Below, one piece after another: positions 54,522 to 64,000 of a DNA stretch of 64,000 nt. Each line of letters opens with the position of its first letter. Position 1 is the first letter of the stretch. The notes under the pieces were generated by a model. The model was given only the letters and a program-made list of their open reading frames with translations. It was not told where the DNA came from and ran no database searches. Origin of the DNA: Nymphaea colorata (Eukaryota; Streptophyta; Magnoliopsida; Nymphaeales; Nymphaeaceae); NCBI RefSeq assembly GCF_008831285.2, contig NC_045145.1:20724040-20788039 (forward strand), given 5' to 3'. The position numbers and the translations under genes were made by a program.

Positions 54522-54693
54522 CACCACTAGCGGAGCCAATTTTGCTGGTGGTGGTGGGGGCACTAGTTCAATAACAACATTAAGGGGCACCTATATTTAT
54601 AAACAACCAAATACATGAAATTATTAATATAAGTAAAGTTTGTGAGGCTGATGGGGGCAACTGCTCACATTAGCCACAAAGTGGCGGCCACTG
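54522..54693. mobile_element. Second full-length GCGGAGCCA MITE-like element
   Basis: The left end ACCACTAGCGGAGCCAATTT pairs with the right end AAAGTGGCGGCCACTG. A GGGGGCAACTGCTCACATTA block precedes the right end, equivalent to GTGGGCAATTGCCCAC in the copy at 21369-21537. Non-coding. Confidence 0.5.
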
Positions 54694-56399
54694 CTCAACC
54701 ACATAAAACTTTGTGTTCATTCATTTTTTCTTCTTTTGCTTTCTTATTCTCTTGGTGCATTAAGAGTGTGAGAGAGCCACCACGTTCCTAACAACGCCCC
54801 CTACACCCTCAGGCCTTTGTCGTTTGCTTGTAACTTATTTTCAAATGGAACTGTTGACCTCCTTGAAAAGTTAGTTCTAAATGTAAATGGATGATCAGAT
54901 GGTCATCTCCTGCGCTTCGACCACTACTGCCCTTAACTGGCATTCGCTTTTAGTAGCATTCATTTGGTGAGCAGGAGGGAATCCCACCTCTCTCAGGTGA
55001 AAGGCCGAATCTCTTTTTTCTTCCTTTTGTTCATGAAGCTTAGATTTTCACTCGAGAATAATGTCTCCTGCCTTTTGCAGTCTAAAAAAGTAATACTTAT
55101 GAGAATAGAACTGACATCACTTTCACTAACTCGTCAGCTCGACCAGCTATGTTAAGTCACCTGTTAGGCCCCTAACATGAGACTGCGTGTTAGGGGCTCG
55201 TAGCGACAAAAATAACCTTGGATGATAAATTAGAAGACCACCTCTTGATAAGGTCAAAACTAGAATTTGGTATATTTTAAGTAAAAGACAAAAATACCCC
55301 TATTTGAAATGGCTTTTCGTGGCTCTTGATGTCAACGTAACATGCAAATGAGTGAGTTTGGACTTTGGTGTGATCGGGGCATTTTTATGTTTGAGTCTTG
55401 TGGTATTTTCGCTTGGTAATTCGATCAAAGGCAATTTTTGAACTTTTCCATTTTGTCCTTAGTGGGCTTCTTTAATCCTTCTTATTCGTTTCAATGGAAC
55501 GGATCGAACCATTCTTGGAAGCGGCATTGACAACATGTGTCTCAACTCTGAATGTGATAGTCAAAATTTTGACTCTTTTTTTTTTTTATCATTGTCTGTT
55601 GATTTTTTAGATATTGTAATTTCGGTCATTTAAAAGTAAAGTAGATTCTTATAACCTTATTTCGAGCTTCCATAATCTAAATTTCTTGTGTTGTGAAGAG
55701 TGGGAGGGACACCGATATGTAAGTGGAAGTATAGTGTTAGTAGCACTTTAAGGCACTAAAAGTAAATTCATAGATGGAGGAAGAGTGAAAGATTTTGCTC
55801 TCAGCCGCACAATAAGATAAACTCATCCCATTCATCCAAAAAAGTAAAGGCGTTTGATAGCCATGGATTTTGATCATAGAATCAAAATTCCACCTCAAAT
55901 TGGAATTAAAATGAAAATTCTAGTTACAATTCATATGTGTGTTTGATAGCATAAAATTTTGATTCTATAATTGAAAATGATATTTTTGATCAAATACGGA
56001 TAAAAATGATAGACTTGACCATCATGACATGTGCTGTAAAGTGGTAAAAAATTTATAGAATTTCGAAATCATAATCCCACCCCTATGGTAGAATTAGATG
56101 TTATTTAAAAACTTTAATTCAAGAATGTACCTATAATTCCATAATCAAAATCCTTTATTTGATAACATAAATCTTGGGAACAAAAATGAAAGTTTTAATT
56201 CTAAAATTCTAGAATTCTGGTTAGACCCGACTGGTTAAAGTGATTAAACGTTAGACGCCAGATTAACATTAACAAAACGTTCTTATATCTCCACCGTCCG
56301 TTTGCAGGGATGAACATCACCGTCAAGATTAATTATGTTGCGACCACCATCAGGATCATTGCCGCGGGCCCCTTCTTATGGCGCGCTTGATGGAAGTAT

Positions 56400-59300
56400 C
56401 GATGAACTTCTTGCGGGTAAAATTCGTGGGATTCGATTTTGGGTGATTTAGTTTTTTGTCCAGTTGCTCATACCAGCCCCTTTTTCTCATTCCGCGGCCG
56501 ACGCTCTGTATCCTGCGCGCTCCCTCTCTTTCTGTGCTGCTGCTGCTCTCTGCCGCATCCGCCGACCAGATCGTGCTCTGAGGCACCAATTTCGTCCTTT
56601 ACAGGAGATCAGCTTACGGCTGCATCAGATCGTGGAATAAGAGCTGGTTGCGATCCACATTACCATCTTATCCCTCGAGTGTCGCATCTTGCAAGTTGGT
56701 GCGTCATTTCTTTCTTTCTCTTTTTCGTGTCGTCCTCTTTGGGTCGGTTGCTTCTTATCCCGAAGCGAATTAGAGGTTTGCTAGTGAAGGAATTGCAAGG
56801 GCTTTCTTGCAAATGGAGTAGGGATTTTCCGTAATTCCTTGAATGTAAATGGTTTTTTATGCTACATTTGGTCGCCAGAAAATGGCGAAGGAATTGGGGA
56901 GTGATGAAGGAGATTTATCTCGTTGAATGAGTCGAGGGTTATCGATTTGGAGTTGTCTTGGTGCAGATTGCTCGTTAAAGTGTGTTTTTTGAAAGTTTTT
57001 CTTTTGAGTTGGGTCGATTTTGAAATAGGGTGAGAGGGGAGGGTTAGAGCGCTACCGCCTTCCTTCTTCCTTTCCATGGAAGAACCGAGAGAGTTTGAGA
57101 GAGCGAGAGAGGGAGACAGGGAGAGAACGGGAGAGAAAGAGCGGGAAAGGTGAAGAGAGAAAGAGGGAGAACGACAGAAGAGACGACGGAGAAAGGGAGG
57201 AGACGAGGGATTGAGAAATAGAGGAAGAGAGTAACGGTAGAGAAGTAAAGTTATCAGTATTTCTGTTTCTTCAATTAGTATTATTATTTTTAAATTCTTG
57301 TTAGATTAGAAGTTTGAATCTTTACTTTGTTAATTTGGGATAGAAAATCACGTTTTGTCAGTTTGAGCATGGGATTCATCATGGATGTGATATTTCTTGT
57401 CTACAGAGGGCTGAATGGGTCATACGGTTGAATTTTTGAATGCTGTTTTTATGAGTTCGGGCACTTGATGGCTAAGGAAGAAGTTTTGAGTACAGAATGT
57501 TGGAAAAAGAGAGAAATTTTACTTCTGTGTTAGTTTGTGGTGGGGCTGAAGCTGTACGGTTCCGTTTTGGTTTTAATTAGAGTTAATTTTAAAATAAATG
57601 GGCCTTTTTATAATCTGGTGTGAGTTAGATTAAAAGAAAATGAAGTTAGGGAAGACTTGGTATCACAGTTGAGGGATTCATTGTTGGTTAGGCAGCTGGA
57701 CATATAAGAAGCTTGAGACACCTGATCGCGACACCGCACCCAAGGACATACCGGGAGAACATCTTAATAGTGTTTTATTCATTAATGAGCAGATTTTAGT
57801 ATAATTTCTTTAAAGCATGTATGTATATTTGTTTAGACAGTTATAGCATTGATGGTTGCGTTCTAGTATGCAATAGATTGTTAGCAGAGGACACATTTTA
57901 ATGTCTGGTTATGAAATATTTAATTATTTGATGTATAGATCATGAAACAGATAATTATAGTGACTGAAGCATGGTTGAACCCTTGCCTAACCGTGATTTG
58001 TTAGTCATATGCTAAACAGTTTTAAATTTAGATGGTCATGGCTACTTGAGATTGCTTAAAGCATCCTTTATGATTATATCATTATATCATTTATGATTGA
58101 GCCGTATGATGAAAGAATGGACTTCAGTCTACAGGCATGGTTAGAATTACGATTAAAAATATCACATTATGTTATACTACTGAGATCGATTTGTTATGAA
58201 ATGAGAAGACAAGTTTTTGAGGATTCTAATAAAACTTTTCAGCAAGTCTCTATCGTGACTGGTTGCAATGCTGCCTAAGAGTGGTAACCAATAATAGGCC
58301 GCAAGGGACGAGAGCAAGTCCTTTATTAAAAAAGAAAAAAAGAAAAAAAAGAAAAAGAGATGGTCATTAGTTGTAAGATTCCACAAAGGAGCAAGTCCTT
58401 CAAGTGTGGGATCTCAAGTGGAGAGCAAGCCTCTCTTGAGGCGATAGAGCAAACTTAAGTAAGAAATTGATATGAGAAAGTTAGAAATCCAATATCAGAC
58501 AATTAAGTTTTAAGCTTAAAACAATTCTAAGAGATGTGCTTGAAAGTTGTATGTAGTGTTATCTCTAAATTGTTGATGTATGTATTTGCTTTTTATTGTT
58601 ATGATCTTACAGTGTGATGCTCACAGAGTCAGTAGGATTCATTCTTTTGTATTTTCTCTTTTTCGGCTGCGCGAGATAGAATTTTCTGAGCAGGCGGCTA
58701 AGCATCGGTTATAGTTAAGCCTCTGAGTTCCCAGAATACTAGGTAGAAATTAGATTCGTATTTATTGATTATGCATTGTATATCATGTAGAAAATAGCCT
58801 TTACACTTCTCTTCCAGCTCATAATATCAGTTTTGATTGAAAATGCATTCATATGATCGTTAGATTTGGAATTCTGAAAGGAAGTTACTGTTTTCTCCTC
58901 ATGCCCTAGAGCAGAGGGTGACAATAGTACTGTGTATTTTCCCTATTATTAGCTCAAAATCCATTGAATCTTGATGCGATCAATGGTCAATGTTGCATTA
59001 AAACTGGCATTGGCACTGTTTTTTTAATCTTTGCAGTTTTTGCAACTATTCTCTGTCTCCCTCTCTCTTTCTCCCTTTCTAGTTTCCTTTTGATATATCA
59101 AAATGGAAAGACATTAAGAAAGCTCAATCAATTTCGTTAACATTTCTTGACTTTAACAAACGAAACCTGTATTTTCAATAAAGTAACAAACAGAACCTAT
59201 ATCTTAACCTGTATCAACTATCAACGGAATAAAATATTGAAGCATGAACTAAAACAAGTCCACCTACTGGGTTGACCCGGTAGGGGATGAGCTGAGCCGA

Positions 59301-60047
59301 GTCACTGGGTTGACTTGCTGAGTTGTTAGACGTTGGTTCCAACTGTTTCTGGCATAATATCTGGCTTTCTTCTTTTCTTGATTTGGGGGTCCAACAATTG
59401 ATATAGAATTTGTCTTTTTCATGCCCTTGCCTCTTCGTTCCACAAGCCAACCTGCATCATTGTGTTCCTAAATAATGCTCTTGAAGTAGCACCATGCAGA
59501 AACCAAGCAAAAGTCATCAGATTAAGCTGATAAATGATGTAGGAGACTACTTCTAAGTCCAGTCACTACCTCTTATTCATTTTGTTTTAGCAATTTGGAG
59601 AAGGTTTTATCTTGCTTCTTGGGTGTTCCCTAAGAATCTTCAAAAACTCAACCGTGGGTACTAGAATATCTATGGGCATGTTGCTTCGATTAACTGCATC
59701 TGTTTTGCTTAATTGCTTTTTTATTTCCCGCCAATATTTATATTGTACAGCTCCAATTCAGTGCTCTGAAACATGTTTAAGTTTTTCGTTGAGTATGGGA
59801 TGGACCTAGAAAATTTGATAATTGGAAGTGCCAGACCTAGTATTAGAATGCTCTCTCTCTCTCTCTCGTTCTCTCTTTCTCTCTAACAACATACAAATGC
59901 TCAGACAATCTTGCAATTACTCACTTACACATGAGATATTTCTACAAACTGCAGTTGATTCTCTAGATCTTGAAAAATCATGTTTCTAAAGCATGATAAG
60001 AACCAGCAAGGTTGTTTTGTTGCTTACTTTATATCTGAAGTCTGAAA
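56400..60047 (+). promoter_or_regulatory. Upstream region and probable leader of the DUF616 gene
   Basis: At 56440-56830 composition changes to GC- and CT-rich, as at the first exons of the other genes here. The region 57085-57240 is strongly GA-rich. No in-frame coding potential joins this area to the ATG at 60048, and an in-frame stop sits just before that ATG. I read 56.4-56.8 kb as promoter plus non-coding leader exon(s), followed by a long leader intron ending near 60040. The exact donor is not clear to me. Nothing else gene-like was seen between 57300 and 60000. Confidence 0.35.
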
Positions 60048-61771
60048 ATGGACAAAGACATCGCATGTTCATTCTCTTCAAGAGCAATCCATAGACCAGA
60101 AAGAAGTAATCGTGGTCAAAGGGTAGCAGGTAAAAATTTTATTTTTACATGTTATTAAATTTAAGGACATTAAGAAGTTGATCATTTCACTAATCCTAAA
60201 TTGTGCTATATGCAGATGATGAATACGGCCTTCTTTTGTCTGATAGGAGCTTTCAAGAGTCTTCACTAAAACCTTTTTGGAAGAAGCGTTCTATACGACT
60301 AGTCCTTGCTGCTGGAATATTATGGATATTTTTAATGCTTGTTGTGTTATTATTTCAAGTCTGGTCCTGCCAATTGACAGTGGTGTCTTTTCCAGGTGTG
60401 TTTTGTAACAGTCATTCATTTATGTTGTATCAGTTTTGGGTTAGTTATGAATTTATACTGTAACTAGGTTGATATTTCTTCTTGGGACATCGAAAAGTGC
60501 AACTTCTTTTCTTGTATTGGGTGTTGATAGAACAATTCCTAGGAACGATTTCTATGTGATTTCACATCGATACAACAGTTTCTGAAAGTACACATATTAA
60601 ATGCTTTGTGCTGGACTATTGGTTATCTTTGATCTTGTTGCTTTATATTCAGGCACTTCCTTTCTAATTTCCATAACCTGTCATGCTTCATACATATTTC
60701 TTTTTTTAATCCGTTTGTGAAAAATTAAGGTTATTATAGGTGTCATGGGTATATAAAAATTTGCAGATTACATACTCAACTGCACCATACTCCACAGGAA
60801 ACCTGTATATTCGGCGTTTAATTTGACAAGGCTTGACCCTGCAGATATATTTGTAGTGTTTCTCTTTCTTTGGGTTTGGTTTCAGCATCCATGTCTTTGG
60901 CATATGTGTAGGGAGTAGCTAAGCAAGGACAGGGAGCTCAAAATCTTTCTGCAGAGTAATTTGAGCAGCTTTCTTATAATTATTGTTATCATATTCCACA
61001 AACATATTTCAATTTGTCTTATATGTCATGTATGTTTATGAATGAGTCTCATGTCTTGAATGAATGCTAAGATTCACTGGTATGATGTTGGTGATTTGGC
61101 TGGCCCTTCTTAGGTCCTACTCACAAGCCTTTATTTGTTTCTGCTGTTTATTATGAGTATTAGTTGTGTATCTGGCATGGCTATAATGCTGCCTACATGT
61201 CAAAATGGAATAATAAGGAAAAATCAGCTACAATGCTGAGGGTAGAACTTTCATTGAAAAGATTCAGCATTATTTGCTTCTAATATTAACCTGTAATTTA
61301 GGTTTTATTGGTCCACGCACTTAGTTTTCTTTCTCGTTTCTTTACTTTGGTCTATTTCACTTTGCTTATTCTTAGGCTCCAAGAATACCTTTCTGTCTGC
61401 AGGTCTATGTAGAAAAGATGGACAGGTATATCATATGTTGGATGCAGTGGGACTTATACAAAAGCCAATACATCGTAAGATTGATTTGCTTTTAGTCTAG
61501 CTATTTGTTGACAATTATCATCAGCAATTTGTTAGTGTTATACTCTTATTGTTGTTTTCTAACGTGCATAGGTTGCCCTATCCCTCTTGCTGATGATCCT
61601 AGTAGCGTAGCTATTCCAGAGAAGAGGAATTATGATGACATTCCTCAAAAGCTGTCTTTTTTTGTGGAAGATGAATTTGTAGACTCTGACTCTCAGAATC
61701 AACCTTTATTTGGAGGACATGAGAGCTGGAAACAGAGAAATGAATCCTTTAAACTAAACACAACAATGAAG
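60048..61771 (+). CDS. DUF616 / MUCI70-like putative Golgi glycosyltransferase, 5' part (4 exons, continues beyond window)
   Basis: Coding exons are 60048-60129, 60216-60395, 61403-61474 and 61572-61771, with GT-AG introns and consistent phases (178 codons so far). The ATG at 60048 has an in-frame TGA 12 bases upstream, so the start is firm; the leader probably begins near 56.4-56.8 kb. The protein has a short basic cytosolic N-terminus, a single hydrophobic segment at about residues 54-78 (RLVLAAGILWIFLMLVVLLF), then a lumenal stem: a type II signal anchor typical of Golgi glycosyltransferases. The pieces LCRKDGQVYHMLDAVGLI, LFGGHESWKQR and SFKLNTTMK match the region just before the DUF616 core of Arabidopsis MUCI70 (At1g28240), which is needed for pectin in seed mucilage. 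The next expected motif, VHCGF, was not found up to base 64000, so the catalytic part must lie past the edge or be missing. Enzyme activity is inferred from family only. Confidence 0.82.
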
Positions 61772-62170
61772 GTAACTTAAATGCTTCTGTGTTCACTTGT
61801 TTTAGGTTTTCTTCTTATTGCTTATACTAAATATGGATTTGATGGTAATGCGTTTTCTTTTGAGTTCAAGAGATAATCCTTTACCACCATATCTACATTT
61901 GCTCTACAAATTTATGATTTTTTTTGGTTAAATTTACCTTTTTTGCTATGTTTTCGATTGCACGAGGCATTCAAAATGCATGGCCATGATAGCATGATAC
62001 TTATGATGAGTAGGCATTTTTTTAATATAAATGTACTTCTGTTATGGTGTTAAGCACAGCCTAGGCAGTGAGTTGAGCCTCTAGCCTAATGCTATATTAC
62101 ATGGGTATGGATACAAGTGCGGATACGGTTGAGGAGAACTTTAAGAAAAACTTGGGAATGGGGATACGGC

Positions 62171-62172
<2 letters not shown>

Positions 62173-62214
<42 letters not shown>

Positions 62215-62228
62215 CATATATATATATA
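62173..62228. repeat. Compound (CA)n(TA)n microsatellite in the DUF616 intron
   Basis: About 30 bases of CA followed by TA repeats. Lies in the long fourth intron. Confidence 0.95.
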
Positions 62229-62559
62229 AGAAAAAAGAAAAAGAAAAAGTGTGGATATTTGAATTCATAACATACCCGACCTCACCATGCCTTTTTGATC
62301 TCTACCATGAGGGGCAGTTCAAACGTGTTATAAATTCACATAAATGTGTCTTTTCTCACTTTTGGTTCTGCATCACATCTCAAAAATTTGTAGATCTTTC
62401 TTTAATTTATATAGATATTCTATATGTGTATATTGAAGAGAGCAGCAATGACATCAAAATAATTAAGAAACGCAAGAGAGGTTGTCGTTTGTTTAGTATG
62501 ATAAACTGCCATGAAGGGAAGATAAGTTAGACAGGCAGGTCCTGTTGTTTACACATTTT

Positions 62560-63140
62560 CATTACTTGGCTTGACGCTGAAATGAACACCATTCCATGTG
62601 TTCGAAGAACCTTCCACCCATCAGTTTTAAGTACATCTCTTCCTCTGGCCGCTAGGGGCATTCAATTTCAATCTGCTTATCATTCATCAGCAAGAAAGGC
62701 CCGGGGAAAATCTCAACATGGTCGAAAGGCTTCAAGATCTGTCTTAGACCATGCGCCGGTTTGCAGTGGGATGGGCAGAAGTTGCCACCCACTCATCTCT
62801 ACACCAAACATGCTGCTCTCTCTCAACGGAACTGAGAAGAAAAAAAATCTTCTGCAAAACAAGGGCTCACTTGAGGGAAGGAGGAAAAAAAAAACAGGAC
62901 ACTAGAGAATGCTGATTGTTCCTTAGATGGGTGCTGGAGATCTTCAGCCTGCTCCAACCCTACAACTTCTGTCCAAAATTGGAGAAATCACTGTGCTTTT
63001 ATTCACGCCTCATGATGTATTAAAAAGGTCCCAAATTTTGGATGGTCTTGCACTTGGTCAAGCCCAAAATATGGCCTCGGGTGCATTGACTATACCCGAC
63101 ACAACCGCACATGCACCCAAGGCTACCCATAATTAAGTCG
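62560..63140 (+). other. Coding-like but interrupted stretch in the DUF616 intron
   Basis: One plus-strand frame is open from about 62632 except for a single TAG at 62744-62746, and includes PGENLNMVERLQDLS, stop, TMRRFAVGWAEVATHSSLHQ. It reads like a decayed exon or retrocopy but I do not recognise it, and it does not match the expected next DUF616 exon. Confidence 0.25.
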
Positions 63141-63353
63141 TACCAGTTTGACACAGGTACTGCGCCATTTCAGCAGTATCTGTGTTAGATAGCTTAGGAT
63201 TAGGAATGTTAAGCTGACCGATAAAAAAAATAAAATAAAATGCATTGTTAATTTTTAAAATAAACTATAAAGCTGAAGCATTACTGAATGAAATTGAAAA
63301 CCTATAGTCATTATCCCCCATGTAGGCGTTCCCCAGAAAACGTAGTCATCACA

Positions 63354-63408
<55 letters not shown>

Positions 63409-63581
63409 AAAGAAAGAATGTTCTCAAATATAATGTTCTCAAATATAAACTTGATTATCAAAAATGTATATAGTCAATTTACAGTTTTATGAAAAATTGA
63501 TACACAATAACAATTTGTCTTTGTGTCTGCCACTAATATTATGCATATAAGAAACAATCACTCTACTGCAGAACATGTTTT

Positions 63582-63728
63582 TCATACTTCAAACATCCCT
63601 GCAAAATCTACCTCTATAACAGGCATTGCCACAACTCTATGGACACAGTTCTGGGATGCAAATTCAGTGAGAACTTCATCGAACTGATCAGTGTCAGAAT
63701 CATAGTTCTTCTGCAGCTTCAGTCTCTT
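63582..63728 (-). other. Unrecognised short coding-like stretch with stop, antisense in the DUF616 intron
   Basis: The minus strand is open for 48 codons to the TGA at 63582. It includes LQKNYDSDTDQFDEVLTEFA and HRVVAMPVIEVDFAGMFEV. An AG acceptor-like site with a T-rich tract lies at its upstream edge (TTTTCAAG). It is 138 bases downstream of the UGT80-like fragment on the same strand but does not match the UGT80 sequence I would expect next. It may be the 3'-terminal exon of a minus-strand gene entering from the right edge. Confidence 0.3.
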
Positions 63729-63865
63729 GAAAAGAATCAAAGATAGTTATAGAAACACCAGATAAATAAACATCATGTTGGTATTTGGTAGTCCTGATTT
63801 GGACCGATACATAAGTGACATGATAATAATCAAATAATGAGTCTTATTTGATACAGAATGGTGAA

Positions 63866-63943
63866 GTAAAACTTCAACCCAGCAGCCAACACGAATTCGT
63901 CCAAATTTGAATGAGTTGCTACTCGAACATGGTGATCATATTC
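63866..63943 (-). pseudogene. Exon-like fragment resembling UGT80 sterol 3-beta-glucosyltransferase, antisense in the DUF616 intron
   Basis: After a plausible acceptor (ACTTCAG, ending at 63944) the minus strand reads EYDHHVRVATHSNLDEFVL then AAGLKFY. UGT80 enzymes have [DE]YGHRVRLATHxNFxxFVxxAGxEFYPLGGDP immediately after GTRGDVQPFxAIGKRLQ, and an intron just before this segment is plausible. Here the diagnostic PLGGDP that should follow is replaced by unrelated residues and a stop. It is therefore a degenerate fragment or an unusual exon whose neighbours lie beyond base 64000. Sterol glucosyltransferases transfer glucose from UDP-glucose to membrane sterols; this piece alone could not. Confidence 0.45.
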
Positions 63944-64000
63944 CTGAAGTTGTATCCAGAAAGTGCTTATATTTAAAAAGCACAATGCACTATTGAAAAG

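Larger units (their letters stand above)
51309..56399. other. Repeat-rich intergenic region, no gene seen
   Basis: Contains a TA tract plus poly-G at 51688-51734, CT blocks at 52085-52223, MITE-like elements at 52625-52790 and 54522-54693, a run of GACTC/GAGTC words at 52930-53200, a GA tract at 53660-53705, and a block with repeated GTTTGATAGC words (55848-55960) that may be a degraded TIR element. Confidence 0.5.

Noticed and set aside
56439-56834. 131-codon plus-strand frame upstream of the DUF616 gene
   Set aside because: No family resemblance and not in phase with any coding exon; position and composition fit a non-coding leader.

Overview
The window is plant nuclear DNA. The genes have many short exons split by AT-rich introns. 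The families are plant-specific or plant-typical (GCR1, a type-C G-gamma subunit, a DUF616 glycosyltransferase). The intergenic space is filled with MITE-like repeats, LTR-retrotransposon scraps and (TA)n or (CT)n microsatellites. It is an angiosperm; I cannot name the species from sequence alone. Nothing prokaryotic, no rRNA or tRNA gene and no CRISPR array was seen.

Layout. Bases 1-20,100 are gene-poor and contain diverged repeats, a three-copy tandem duplication, several TIR elements and two unrecognised open stretches. At 20,149-20,610 (minus) lies a compact single-exon gene for a small basic protein of a plant family without known function. Bases 20,700-27,100 are again repeats, including a very small TRIM-like LTR element. 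From 27.3 to 48.8 kb comes the gene-rich core: RBX1 (plus, 5 exons, RING-H2 subunit of cullin-RING ligases), GCR1 (plus, 9 exons, seven-transmembrane GPCR-like protein) and, converging on GCR1, a 543-residue type-C heterotrimeric G-protein gamma subunit (minus, 4 coding exons). The last 370 residues or so of that G-gamma are a cysteine-rich tail with about 23 copies of a 14-residue unit. Bases 49-56 kb are repeat-rich and hold a 1.3-kb TIR element that seems to carry a captured gene fragment. From 60,048 a DUF616/MUCI70-type putative Golgi glycosyltransferase gene (plus) starts. Four coding exons are in the window, and its fourth intron runs past the right edge with an antisense fragment resembling a sterol glucosyltransferase inside it.

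How the genes work together. The most notable arrangement is two components of the plant heterotrimeric G-protein pathway, the GPCR-like GCR1 and a G-gamma of the AGG3/GS3/DEP1 class, placed tail to tail with 1.4 kb between their stop codons. RBX1 and the DUF616 gene have no evident functional link to them.

All exon boundaries were worked out by hand from splice-site consensus, reading-frame continuity and remembered family sequence. No search was run.
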